64,000 bases of DNA from assembly GCF_019702945.1 (NCBI RefSeq), contig NZ_AP024749.1, positions 1,178,001 to 1,242,000 of the forward strand, written 5' to 3'. This DNA is from Flavobacterium okayamense (GTDB lineage Bacteria > Bacteroidota > Bacteroidia > Flavobacteriales > Flavobacteriaceae). Position numbers and translations under genes: made by a program. The number at the start of each line of letters is the position of its first letter. Positions within the stretch are counted from its first letter, which is position 1. This document shows positions 9,511-17,329 of this stretch, piece by piece. The notes beneath the pieces were generated by a model. The model was not told the origin of the DNA, made no database searches, and was given only the letters and a program-made list of their open reading frames with translations.

Positions 9511-10407
9511 TTAATTTGTCTTCTCTCTAAAGATGTCTTCCAATTTCTTACTCTTTTTAGACATTTGTAAAATCTTTAAGTTGTTTGATTGAGCAAAATC
9601 AAATACTTTAGGTCTCATATCATCTGTAGATTCAAAAGTTAATTCCCAGCTAATATTATCCTTGGTTTGTATATTTATAAGGTTTTCAAATTCAATCTTA
9701 GCTTCATCAATGATAATATCAAATTCAACTTGAATAATTTGATGTTCAATTTCATTTTTAGTTAGAGATTGAAGAGATTTATCTTCAACTAGTTCACCTT
9801 TATTAATAATTATAATTCGATCGCAAATAGCTTCAACTTCTTGCATAATATGAGTCGAAAGAAAAACGGTTTTATTTTTTCCAACATTTTTAATTAATTC
9901 TCTGATTTCAACCAATTGATTTGGATCTAATCCTGTTGTAGGTTCATCTAAAATTAAAACTTCTGGATCATGTAACAAAGCACATGCTAAACCTACTCTT
10001 TGTCTATATCCTTTTGAGAGTTGACTAATTTTCTTATGACTTTCAGGAGTTAGTCCAGTTAATGCAATTACTTCATCAATTCTTGAAGATGAAACTTTAT
10101 AAACATCTGCATTAAAAGCTAAGTATTCTCTAATGTATAAATCTAAATATAATGGATTGTGTTCAGGTAAATAACCAACTGATTTTTGAACATCTTTTGA
10201 TTGAGTCAAAACATCAAAGCCATTAACTTCTGCTTTTCCTTCGTCGGGAGTTAAATAAGTAGTCAAAATTTTCATAAGGGTCGATTTTCCAGCTCCATTT
10301 GGCCCAAGAAAACCAACGATTTCTCCTTTTTTAACAGAAAAACTTACTGAATTAAGGGCTTTTTGTTCACCATAAAACTTGGAAATATTTTCAACTACTA
10401 TCGACAT
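9511..10407 (-). CDS. gldA: Gliding-motility ABC transporter ATP-binding subunit GldA
   Basis: A 298-residue ABC ATPase with Walker A GPNGAGKST (about 35-43), signature LSKGYRQRVGLA (about 134-145), Walker B VLILDEPTTGLDP and the switch histidine in LSTHIMQEVEA. The C-terminal 80 residues form the extra domain typical of GldA/Nos-type ATPases. GldA is thought to work with GldF and GldG in gliding of flavobacteria; those partners are not in this window. A TAnnTTTG element (TACATTTG, complement of 10424-10431) lies just upstream. The gene is transcribed away from the TetR-headed operon at 10526. Confidence 0.88.
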   Translation of the reverse strand: MSIVVENISKFYGEQKALNSVSFSVKKGEIVGFLGPNGAGKSTLMKILTTYLTPDEGKAEVNGFDVLTQSKDVQKSVGYLPEHNPLYLDLYIREYLAFNADVYKVSSSRIDEVIALTGLTPESHKKISQLSKGYRQRVGLACALLHDPEVLILDEPTTGLDPNQLVEIRELIKNVGKNKTVFLSTHIMQEVEAICDRIIIINKGELVEDKSLQSLTKNEIEHQIIQVEFDIIIDEAKIEFENLINIQTKDNISWELTFESTDDMRPKVFDFAQSNNLKILQMSKKSKKLEDIFREKTN

Positions 10408-10423
10408 ATAGGTTTCTTTTTAG

Positions 10424-10431
10424 CAAATGTA
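10424..10431 (-). promoter_or_regulatory. -7 box of gldA promoter
   Basis: Read on the minus strand this is TACATTTG, a match to Bacteroidota TAnnTTTG, 17-24 bases before the gldA ATG. I do not see a clear -33 TTG at the usual distance. Confidence 0.55.
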
Positions 10432-10480
10432 AAAAAATAACTAACATATCTAGAATATTAAACTATGTTAAAAAATCTAT

Positions 10481-10515
10481 TTTGTTTAATAAAAATACTA
10501 AATTTGTTAAACAAA
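10481..10515 (+). promoter_or_regulatory. Two tandem operator-like palindromes overlapping the promoter of the photolyase operon
   Basis: Two 13-base dyads, TTTGTTTAATAAA (10481-10493) and TTTGTTAAACAAA (10503-10515), match at 11 of 13 positions with centres 22 bases apart. The second is perfectly palindromic around its centre. The second also overlaps a -7 box TAAATTTG (10499-10506), and the first overlaps a TTTG that could be the -33 element, although its 14-base spacing is short. The arrangement is what autorepression by the TetR-like protein starting at 10526 would need. Confidence 0.65.
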
Positions 10516-10525
10516 ATCATTTATC

Positions 10526-11182
10526 ATGGCAACAAAAAAGAAAAAATTGACAGCAGAAACAATTTCAGATAGTTATATAGAATTTGTTTTATTAAATGGA
10601 AAAATGCCAAATTCTGTATACGAGTTTTCAAAAAGTAATGGTTTCGAAGAAGCTGAATTTTATCAGTTTTTCACTTCTTTCGAACAAATTGAACAAGATT
10701 TTTTCAAGCAAATGTTTGATTATACTTTATCAATGATTCATAAATCAGACAACTATGAAACGTATGATGCAAAACAGAAATTATCAGTCTTCTACTTTAC
10801 GTTTTTTGAAGTTGCAACTGCTAATAGAAGTTTTGCAAACTATTTATTGGTTCAAGAAAAGAATAAATTAAAATCATTATCTAAACTGAAATCACTTCGA
10901 AATTCCTATTTAGAATTTGTTAAAGCGATTCTTGAAAATCCAATTAAATCTGATATTGAAAAATTCAATAAAGTTCAAAGTAAGGTTTTAGTTGAAGGGG
11001 CTTGGGCACAGTTTTTATCTATTTTAAAATATTGGCTAGATGATACTTCTCCAAATTTTGAAAAAACTGATGTTTTCATTGAAAAATCAATTAAAGCAAG
11101 TTTTGATGTTTTGTATAGTGTCCCTTTTGAAAGCGTTTTAGACTTTGGAAAATTTCTTTGGAAAGAGAAAATGAATATGTAA
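10526..11182 (+). CDS. TetR-family transcriptional regulator heading the photolyase operon
   Basis: A 218-residue all-helical protein. A basic start (ATKKKKLTAETISDSYIEF) leads into a helix-turn-helix region around NSVYEFSKSNGFEEAEFYQFFTS (about 30-55), as in TetR regulators, followed by a ligand/dimer region. The DNA-binding helix is divergent from classical TetR. It starts 10 bases after a pair of palindromes that cover its own promoter, so it most likely represses itself and the seven genes that follow. The ABC1 kinase gene begins 10 bases downstream. The inducing signal is unknown; given the neighbours it may relate to light, oxidised pterins/flavins or reactive oxygen. Confidence 0.75.
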   Translation: MATKKKKLTAETISDSYIEFVLLNGKMPNSVYEFSKSNGFEEAEFYQFFTSFEQIEQDFFKQMFDYTLSMIHKSDNYETYDAKQKLSVFYFTFFEVATANRSFANYLLVQEKNKLKSLSKLKSLRNSYLEFVKAILENPIKSDIEKFNKVQSKVLVEGAWAQFLSILKYWLDDTSPNFEKTDVFIEKSIKASFDVLYSVPFESVLDFGKFLWKEKMNM

Positions 11183-11192
11183 TTAGTAACAA

Positions 11193-12500
11193 ATGAAAAA
11201 AATTGATTCCATTCCAACCAATAAAATTGAGCGTGTTGCTAAATTAGTTACAACAGGTGCAAAAGTTGGTGGAAATTACCTAAAATATTATGGCGAAAAA
11301 GTCATAAACCCCTCGTTAACCAAAGATAAACTGCACGAAGAAAACGCAACTGACATTTACGATGGATTAAAAGAACTCAAAGGAAGTGCGCTGAAAGTTG
11401 CTCAAATGCTAAGCATGGAAAAAAACCTTTTGCCCAAATCGTATGTAGAAAAATTTTCATTATCGCAATTTTCGGTGCCTCCTTTATCAGCGCCCTTAGT
11501 TCGTAAAACATTTAAAAATTACTTCAAACAGTATCCTGAGGATTTATTTGATTCGTTTTCACCAGATTCTATCAATGCTGCAAGTATTGGTCAAGTTCAC
11601 CAAGCGGAGATGGACGGGAAAAAGTTAGCGGTTAAAATTCAATATCCAGGAGTTCGAGACAGTATTAAAACGGATATTGCTTTGGTAAAACCAGTAGCAG
11701 TTAGAATGTTTAATTTACAAGGAACTTCTGATGAATATTTTCAAGAAGTAGAAGATAAATTAACAGAAGAAACCGATTATCAGTTAGAATTGTTTCAAAG
11801 TGAACAAACGAGAAAAGATTGTTCAGTTATTGAAAATTTAAAGTTTCCTAAATATTATCCTGAATATTCTTGCGAAAGAATTATTACCATGGATTGGATG
11901 AAAGGTGTGCATCTTTCTGAATTTTGTGAAAAGGAAACTTCGCAAGAAAAAAGAGATAAAATAGGACAAACATTATGGAATTTTTACATGTACCAAATTC
12001 ATAAATTGAAAAAATTTCATGCCGACCCGCATCCTGGAAACTTTTTAGTTGATGAAGAAGCCAATTTAATCGCGATTGATTTTGGTTGTATGAAAGAAAT
12101 TCCAGATTCGTTTTACAAACCCTATTTTGAAGTAGCTACTCCAGAAGCGCTTGCGGATAAAGATTATTTCGAAGCAAAATTATATGAATTAGAAATTTTA
12201 AAAGAAACCGATTCAGTTAAAGAGAAGGAGTTTTTCTCTAAAATGTTTCATGAATTATTATCGGTTTTTACGCAACCCGTCCAAGCGGAAGAATTTGATT
12301 TTTCAAACCCAACATTTTTTGCTCAAATCGCAGCATTAAGTGAGAAGTTTTCAAATGATAAAACACTCCGAAAAATGAATGGAAGTAGAGGTTCGAAACA
12401 CTTTATATATGTAAACCGAACATTTTTTGGTTTGTACAACCTAATGTTTGATATAAAAGCAAAAATAAAAGTAAACGATTTTGAAAGATACCTTTCATAA
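11193..12500 (+). CDS. ABC1/AarF/UbiB-family atypical kinase
   Basis: A 435-residue protein-kinase-like ATPase. Family hallmarks are the extension motif [14 protein letters not shown] (about 62-77, the KxGQ-like region), the AAS-type loop [12 protein letters not shown], the lysine in [10 protein letters not shown], the catalytic segment [11 protein letters not shown] and the metal-binding [10 protein letters not shown]. UbiB proteins support ubiquinone synthesis elsewhere, but Bacteroidota use menaquinone, so a ubiquinone role is unlikely. A role in lipid or quinone handling under stress is inference. The gene is locked into the regulator-photolyase operon, and its last 20 bases overlap the next small gene. 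Confidence 0.85.
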   Translation: MKKIDSIPTNKIERVAKLVTTGAKVGGNYLKYYGEKVINPSLTKDKLHEENATDIYDGLKELKGSALKVAQMLSMEKNLLPKSYVEKFSLSQFSVPPLSAPLVRKTFKNYFKQYPEDLFDSFSPDSINAASIGQVHQAEMDGKKLAVKIQYPGVRDSIKTDIALVKPVAVRMFNLQGTSDEYFQEVEDKLTEETDYQLELFQSEQTRKDCSVIENLKFPKYYPEYSCERIITMDWMKGVHLSEFCEKETSQEKRDKIGQTLWNFYMYQIHKLKKFHADPHPGNFLVDEEANLIAIDFGCMKEIPDSFYKPYFEVATPEALADKDYFEAKLYELEILKETDSVKEKEFFSKMFHELLSVFTQPVQAEEFDFSNPTFFAQIAALSEKFSNDKTLRKMNGSRGSKHFIYVNRTFFGLYNLMFDIKAKIKVNDFERYLS

Positions 12501-12630
12501 AGGCAATAAATCCTATTTGCCGACAAAGGTTTGTTTAGCTTGTAAGCAACCTTTTTCATGGCGAAAAAAATGGGCGAAGAATTGGGAGGAAGTCAAATAT
12601 TGTAGCGATGCATGTAGAAAAAGGAAATAA
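12481..12630 (+). CDS. DUF2256 family zinc-ribbon protein, 49 residues
   Basis: Reading from TTG at 12481 gives 49 residues with the DUF2256 pattern: a Cys-x-x-Cys pair ([19 protein letters not shown]) followed by [10 protein letters not shown], four cysteines suited to one zinc ion. The start must be TTG (or the ATT at 12478), since an in-frame stop lies at 12472. It overlaps the kinase gene by 20 bases and the cryptochrome gene by 23 bases, in different frames, which indicates tight translational coupling. DUF2256 genes often sit beside photolyase/cryptochrome genes; biochemical function unknown. Confidence 0.85.
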   Translation: MKDTFHKGNKSYLPTKVCLACKQPFSWRKKWAKNWEEVKYCSDACRKRK

Positions 12631-13921
12631 AAAAATACTTTGGTTTCGAAATAATCTTCGAACACACGATGCTTCTTATTGGAAATATATGGCTCCAAAT
12701 GATGAAGTAATTGCGGTGTATTGCATTGAACCAAATTGGTTTGAAGTAACTAACCATGGTTGGAAGAAAATGGAAGTTTTTCGAGCCAAATTTTTATTGG
12801 AATCACTACAAGTTTTACAACAAAATCTTTCCAAATTTGGTATTCAACTGTATGTTTTTCAGAAATCAGCATCAGAAGCCTTTCAAGATATTTATAGTGA
12901 ATTTCCATTCGATACAATTATTTCTCAAAATGAATGGAATTCTGAAGAATTTTTAATTGAAAATGCAATAAAGACAACATTTCCAAATGTAAAATGGAAT
13001 ACATTTTATGATCAATTTCTAATTCATCCTGAAGATTTACTTTTTTCAATACAAGATTTGCCAAATGTTTTCACAGCTTATCGTAAAAAAGTGGAGCAAA
13101 ATTGGGATGTTAAAAATTGTGTTGAACTTCCAAATGAAAAATTTACTTCAGTCGAGTTATCTTTTTCAAAAGAAATACTAACATTAGAAGATTTAGGTTA
13201 TGAATCGATGTCAATAGATCATCGTTCTGCATTTCCTTTTGAGGGAGGAGAAAATGCGGCTTTAAAACATTTGAAAGAATATATTTGGGATTACCAACAA
13301 ATAAAAACGTATAAAGAAACTCGCAACGAATTAGTAGGAGTAAATTATAGTACAAAATTTTCGGCTTGGTTAGCAAATGGTTCGCTTTCTCCTAGAATAA
13401 TTTATCAGGAAATCAGAAAATTTGAACAAGAAGTTATAGCAAACGAATCAACCTATTGGGTTTTGTTTGAATTATTGTGGCGCGATTTTTTCAAATGTGT
13501 AAGTTTAAAATTTGGCGATGCATTGTTTTACCAAAGTGGGATTTTAAATAGAAAGTATCATTGGAAGCAAAATCCGACCGTTATTCAAAATTGGATTGAT
13601 GGTAAAACCGAATATGATTTCGTAAATGCTAATATGCTCGAATTGAAATTAACGGGTTGGATGAGTAATCGTGGCCGACAAAATGTAGCGAGCTATTTTG
13701 CTAAAGAAAAAGAACAAGATTGGCGCATCGGTGCGAGTTATTTTGAAGCTTTTTTAATTGATTATGATGTGCATTCTAATTATGGCAATTGGAATTATTT
13801 AGCAGGTGTAGGAAACGATCCTCGAGATAGAAAATTCAATATCGAGTTGCAAGCAAAAAATTATGATGCGTTTCACGTTTTTCGCAATTTATGGTTAACT
13901 AAAAATAAAGTAGAAGTATGA
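12608..13921 (+). CDS. CRY-DASH cryptochrome / photolyase
   Basis: A 437-residue flavoprotein of the photolyase superfamily. The N-terminal antenna-binding alpha/beta domain starts [14 protein letters not shown]. The C-terminal FAD domain has [13 protein letters not shown], the DNA-facing helix [15 protein letters not shown] and the flavin loop [22 protein letters not shown], a DASH-type signature. DASH proteins bind FAD plus a folate antenna (methenyltetrahydrofolate) and repair cyclobutane dimers in single-stranded DNA and/or signal blue light. The folE gene in the same operon could supply the pterin precursor. Its stop codon overlaps the next start by four bases (ATGA). Confidence 0.88.
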   Translation: MHVEKGNKKILWFRNNLRTHDASYWKYMAPNDEVIAVYCIEPNWFEVTNHGWKKMEVFRAKFLLESLQVLQQNLSKFGIQLYVFQKSASEAFQDIYSEFPFDTIISQNEWNSEEFLIENAIKTTFPNVKWNTFYDQFLIHPEDLLFSIQDLPNVFTAYRKKVEQNWDVKNCVELPNEKFTSVELSFSKEILTLEDLGYESMSIDHRSAFPFEGGENAALKHLKEYIWDYQQIKTYKETRNELVGVNYSTKFSAWLANGSLSPRIIYQEIRKFEQEVIANESTYWVLFELLWRDFFKCVSLKFGDALFYQSGILNRKYHWKQNPTVIQNWIDGKTEYDFVNANMLELKLTGWMSNRGRQNVASYFAKEKEQDWRIGASYFEAFLIDYDVHSNYGNWNYLAGVGNDPRDRKFNIELQAKNYDAFHVFRNLWLTKNKVEV

Positions 13922-15444
13922 TTTTACGAGTTATTTTAGGTGACCAACTCAATCCAAATCACTCTTGGTTTAAAGAAAAAAATCAAGAAAATTATCTATA
14001 TGTGATGATGGAAATGTATTCGGAAACGAATTATGTAATGCATCATCACAAGAAAATGGTGGCGTTTTTCGATGCGATGCGAAATTTTCACCATTGGTTA
14101 CAAAATCAAAAACTAAACACAGTTTATTATAAGCTCACTGATAAGGAAAATAAACAAACTTTTACTGAAAACATTCCGTTTATAATTGAAAAATACAATA
14201 TTCAAGAAGTTCATTTTCAATTTCCAGATGAAAAACGTTTGTATGATGAATTCAAAAAATTAAAAAAAGAACTTTCTATTCCTGTAAAAGCTTTTGATAG
14301 CGAACATTTTTATTGTTCATTACAAGAGCTTGCAGAATTGGGAAAAGAAAAGAAATACGAATTGCTTGAAAATTTTTATCGTCATGTAAGAAAAAAGCAT
14401 CATGTTTTGCTTGAAAATGAAAAGCCTTTGGGTGGAAAATGGAATTATGATGCCGAAAACCGCAACAAATGGAAAGAAGAATTTTCGGTTCCAAAAGTGT
14501 TGACTTTTGATAATTTAGTTGATGAAATTATTTCCGATTTAGAGGCAACAAAAATTAAAACGTTCGGACAAAATGCTAAAGTTTCTCAGTTTCCTAATTC
14601 AAGAGAGCAAGCTTTAGCGCAATTTGATTATTTTTTAAAACAATTATTGCCGCATTTTGGAACGTATCAAGATGCTATGCATACGAATGAAGTGATGCTT
14701 TTTCATTCCAATTTATCTTTTGCTTTGAATGTAAAAATGATAAGTCCAAAAGAAATCGTTGATAAAACCGAAGCTTATTTTTATGATAATCAAGATACAA
14801 TTGAATTAGCACAAGTAGAAGGTTTTATTCGTCAAATCATAGGTTGGCGCGAATATGTACGAATGATGTATTGGAATCATTTCGATACAATGAAAAAAGG
14901 GAACTTCTTCCATCATAAACGTTCACTTTCGGAAGTGTTTTGGACAGGGAAATCAAAAATGAATTGTGTAGCATATTGTGCGCAAAACTCTTTAGATAAT
15001 GCCTATGCGCATCATATTCAACGATTAATGGTTTTAGGAAACTTTGCTTTACTAATGGAAACTCATCCTGATGAGGTTGATGCATGGTATTTAGGGGTTT
15101 ATGCTGATGCAATTGAATGGGTACAATTACCGAACACGCGTGGCATGAGTCAGTTTGCCGATGGTGGAAAAATAGCAACAAAACCTTATGTTTCTTCTGG
15201 AAATTATATTGACAAAATGAGTAATTATTGCTCGGATTGTAGTTATGATAAAAAAAAGAAGTATGAAGAAAATAGTTGTCCGTTTAATAGTTTATACTGG
15301 AATTTTTTAGATAGAAACAGAGAAAAATTAGAAGATAACAGAAGAATGAAAATGATGTATGCCTTGTTGAATAAAATGGATAAAACGGAATTATCAAAAA
15401 CCTTAAATCGAGCAAACCATTTATTAGAAACTAGAAATTTTTAA
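13918..15444 (+). CDS. FeS-type bacterial cryptochrome / (6-4) photolyase (PhrB-like)
   Basis: A 508-residue member of the FeS-BCP branch. It begins LRVILGDQLNPNHSWF, characteristic of this group. Cysteines at residues 350, 438, 441 and 454 (in NCVAYC, YCSDC and ENSCPFN) fall at the same numbers I recall for the [4Fe-4S] ligands of Agrobacterium PhrB. The family binds FAD and 6,7-dimethyl-8-ribityllumazine and repairs (6-4) photoproducts. Together with CRY-DASH, the operon covers two lesion or signalling types. Coupling to the upstream gene by a four-base ATGA overlap is visible. Confidence 0.9.
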   Translation: MILRVILGDQLNPNHSWFKEKNQENYLYVMMEMYSETNYVMHHHKKMVAFFDAMRNFHHWLQNQKLNTVYYKLTDKENKQTFTENIPFIIEKYNIQEVHFQFPDEKRLYDEFKKLKKELSIPVKAFDSEHFYCSLQELAELGKEKKYELLENFYRHVRKKHHVLLENEKPLGGKWNYDAENRNKWKEEFSVPKVLTFDNLVDEIISDLEATKIKTFGQNAKVSQFPNSREQALAQFDYFLKQLLPHFGTYQDAMHTNEVMLFHSNLSFALNVKMISPKEIVDKTEAYFYDNQDTIELAQVEGFIRQIIGWREYVRMMYWNHFDTMKKGNFFHHKRSLSEVFWTGKSKMNCVAYCAQNSLDNAYAHHIQRLMVLGNFALLMETHPDEVDAWYLGVYADAIEWVQLPNTRGMSQFADGGKIATKPYVSSGNYIDKMSNYCSDCSYDKKKKYEENSCPFNSLYWNFLDRNREKLEDNRRMKMMYALLNKMDKTELSKTLNRANHLLETRNF

Positions 15445-15448
15445 GATT

Positions 15449-15724
15449 TTGGAACTAAATATTGAGCAAATAGATAGAATTATTGAAATGGCTTGGGAAG
15501 ATAGAACACCTTTTGAAGCTATCGAATTTCAGTTTGGATTACCTGAAAAGGAAGTCATTAAATTAATGCGTACAGAATTGAAACGATCTTCTTTCAATCG
15601 TTGGCGCAAAAGAGTAAATTCTGGAGTAAGTCAAAAGCATTTACACAAACGCAATCCAGAAATTAATCGATTCAAATGTGCCTTACAAAGACAAATAACA
15701 GGAAATAAAATAAGCAAAAGATGA
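15449..15724 (+). CDS. DUF2805 / TIGR03643 family protein
   Basis: A 91-residue basic protein. It begins NIEQIDRIIEMAWEDRTPFE, contains a helix-turn-helix-like stretch (FQFGLPEKEVIKLMRTEL, about 28-45) and a basic tail (RWRKRVNSGVSQKHLHKR). This matches the TIGR03643 family, which repeatedly occurs with FeS-BCP photolyases. The start is TTG, four bases after the photolyase stop; no ATG exists before the conserved region. The fold suggests nucleic-acid contact, but function is undetermined. It overlaps the SDR gene by four bases. Confidence 0.8.
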   Translation: MELNIEQIDRIIEMAWEDRTPFEAIEFQFGLPEKEVIKLMRTELKRSSFNRWRKRVNSGVSQKHLHKRNPEINRFKCALQRQITGNKISKR

Positions 15725-16404
15725 AAACTTATTTAATAATTGGCGGAAGCAAAGGAATTACAAAAGAAGTAGTAAAACTACTTTCAGCAAATGGTGACTT
15801 TTGCTACATGATTTCGCAAACTAAACCCGATTTTGATTACAACGGCGAACATTTTTCTTTAAATGTATTACAAGATGAATTACCGCAATTGCCTCAATTA
15901 GACGGAATCGTTTATGGAGTTGGTACTATTAATTTAAAACCATTTAACAGATTGACGAATGAAGATTACAAGCTCGATATGGAAGTCAATTTTTTTGGCG
16001 CAGTAAAAGTTATCCAAAATTATTTGCCTAATATAAAAGCTTCTGAAAGCGCAAGTTTAGTTTTATTTAGTTCTGTAGCAGCTCAACGAGGAATGCCTTT
16101 TCATGCAAGTATTGCTGCTGCAAAAGGAGCAGTAGAAGGTTTTACAAAAAGTTTAGCAGCCGAATTAGCGCCAAAAATTAGAGTAAATGCCATTGCGCCA
16201 TCTTTAGTAAATACGCCTTTAGCTTCGGGAATTTTACGAAATGAAAAAATAGTAGAAAACATGGAAGTAAAACATCCTTTAAAAAGAATTTTACAACCCG
16301 AAGACGTTGCGCAAACTGTTAAGTTTCTATTAGGAGATAATTCAAAAGGAATAACAGGGCAAATATTCATTCAAGATAACGGATTAATTTCTCTGAGTTA
16401 TTGA
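15721..16404 (+). CDS. Short-chain dehydrogenase/reductase in the photolyase operon
   Basis: A 227-residue NAD(P)-dependent SDR. The glycine loop IIGGSKGITKE is at residues 6-16, and the catalytic serine is in VLFSSVAAQ. The usual Y-x-x-x-K catalytic pair appears as HASIAAAKGAVEG, so the tyrosine is replaced by serine or isoleucine and only the lysine is clear. The C-terminal GITGQIFIQDNG matches the SDR end. Loss of the tyrosine questions classical activity, but it is typical of the small SDRs seen next to FeS photolyases as I recall them. Possible roles include pterin reduction. It is coupled to the DUF2805 gene by ATGA and lies 28 bases from folE. Confidence 0.82.
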   Translation: MKTYLIIGGSKGITKEVVKLLSANGDFCYMISQTKPDFDYNGEHFSLNVLQDELPQLPQLDGIVYGVGTINLKPFNRLTNEDYKLDMEVNFFGAVKVIQNYLPNIKASESASLVLFSSVAAQRGMPFHASIAAAKGAVEGFTKSLAAELAPKIRVNAIAPSLVNTPLASGILRNEKIVENMEVKHPLKRILQPEDVAQTVKFLLGDNSKGITGQIFIQDNGLISLSY

Positions 16405-16432
16405 TCTTTTAGTAATCCAAAAAACAAATGCT

Positions 16433-17119
16433 ATGACAAAGAATCCGAATACCAAAAATCTGAATTTAGTTCAATTTTCATCAGATGAAATTGGAGACAA
16501 TCACATGTTCACATCTGTTGAAACACCTTTAAAAAAAGATGCGTTTTTAATGTCTGATGAAGAAAAGAAACAAAAAATTTCTTTTCACTTTAGAGAGATA
16601 ATGGAAGTTTTAGGCCTCGATTTAACCGATGATTCCTTAAAAGGAACTCCAGATAGAGTAGCTAAAATGTATGTAGAAGAAATCTTCTCGGGCTTAAAAC
16701 CAGATAATAAACCTAAGGTTGCTCTTTTTGAAAATAAATACCAATACAATCAAATGTTGGTTGAAAAAGACATCACGTTTTATTCAAATTGTGAACATCA
16801 TTTTGTGCCTATTTATGGTAAAGTACACGTGGCTTATATTTCAAATGGAACTGTAATCGGATTATCAAAAATTAATAGAATTGTGCAGTATTTTGCGAAA
16901 CGACCACAGGTTCAAGAGCGCTTAACTATGCAAATTGCAAACGAATTAAAATTTATTTTAGGAACCGAAGATATAGCAGTAATAATTGATGCAAAACACC
17001 TCTGTGTTTCTTCAAGAGGAATTCAAGATGACACTTCCGCAACGGTAACCAATTATTTTGGAGGCGCATTTGAAGAACCACACAAAGTGGAAACATTATT
17101 AAAATTTATAAAAAAATAG
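16433..17119 (+). CDS. folE: GTP cyclohydrolase I
   Basis: A 228-residue enzyme making 7,8-dihydroneopterin triphosphate from GTP, the first step to folates and pterins. Zinc/active-site motifs are present: SNCEHHFVPIYG (about 120), GLSKINRIVQYFAKRPQVQERLT and DAKHLCVSSRGI (about 185). The first 45 residues form a variable extension. The placement after two photolyase genes suggests supply of pterin cofactor (folate antenna for CRY-DASH, or reduced pterin handled by the SDR). It may be a second folE copy dedicated to this operon. No strong terminator follows; the pheA promoter starts within the next 30 bases. Confidence 0.93.
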   Translation: MTKNPNTKNLNLVQFSSDEIGDNHMFTSVETPLKKDAFLMSDEEKKQKISFHFREIMEVLGLDLTDDSLKGTPDRVAKMYVEEIFSGLKPDNKPKVALFENKYQYNQMLVEKDITFYSNCEHHFVPIYGKVHVAYISNGTVIGLSKINRIVQYFAKRPQVQERLTMQIANELKFILGTEDIAVIIDAKHLCVSSRGIQDDTSATVTNYFGGAFEEPHKVETLLKFIKK

Positions 17120-17121
17120 AT

Positions 17122-17149
17122 TTGAAATTCAATTTAATTTCTATATTTG
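17122..17149 (+). promoter_or_regulatory. Promoter of the pheA-aroG leader
   Basis: TTG (17122-17124) and TATATTTG (17142-17149) are spaced by 17 bases, a good Bacteroidota match. It lies 20 bases before the leader peptide ATG. Confidence 0.7.
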
Positions 17150-17168
17150 CTGCTACTGAAAATAACAG

Positions 17169-17258
17169 ATGAAAAATTTCGTAACATATTTTAACAACTT
17201 ATATTATTTCTTTTTCTGGAACGAAAAGGGATTGTTGTTATGTTATGTAAAAAAGTAA
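17169..17258 (+). CDS. pheL-like: Aromatic-amino-acid leader peptide (attenuation), 29 residues
   Basis: An ATG 20 bases after a promoter opens a 29-codon frame ending TAA at 17258. Nine of its first 17 residues are aromatic: F4, Y7, F8 and the unbroken run YYFFFW at 12-17 (17202-17219). Immediately after come the antiterminator strand and a rho-independent terminator before pheA. This is the layout of an amino-acid leader peptide at which a ribosome short of charged tRNA-Phe, tRNA-Tyr or tRNA-Trp stalls. It has no homology-based support; the call rests on composition and architecture. Confidence 0.88.
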   Translation: MKNFVTYFNNLYYFFFWNEKGLLLCYVKK

Positions 17259-17323
17259 AAGATTTAAATTTATATAATTAGATATACAACAATCCCGGAG
17301 TTTAGACTTCGGGATTTTTTTTT
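17228..17323 (+). promoter_or_regulatory. Transcription attenuator before pheA (antiterminator and terminator)
   Basis: Terminator: AATCCCGGAG (17291-17300) pairs with CTTCGGGATT (17307-17316), leading into nine Ts (17315-17323). Antiterminator: GGGATTGTTGT (17228-17238) is perfectly complementary over 11 bases to ACAACAATCCC (17286-17296), which includes the terminator's 5' arm, so the two structures exclude each other. Strand 17228-17238 lies inside the leader peptide codons just after the aromatic run, as expected for ribosome-controlled switching. Confidence 0.88.
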
Positions 17324-17329
17324 GAATGT

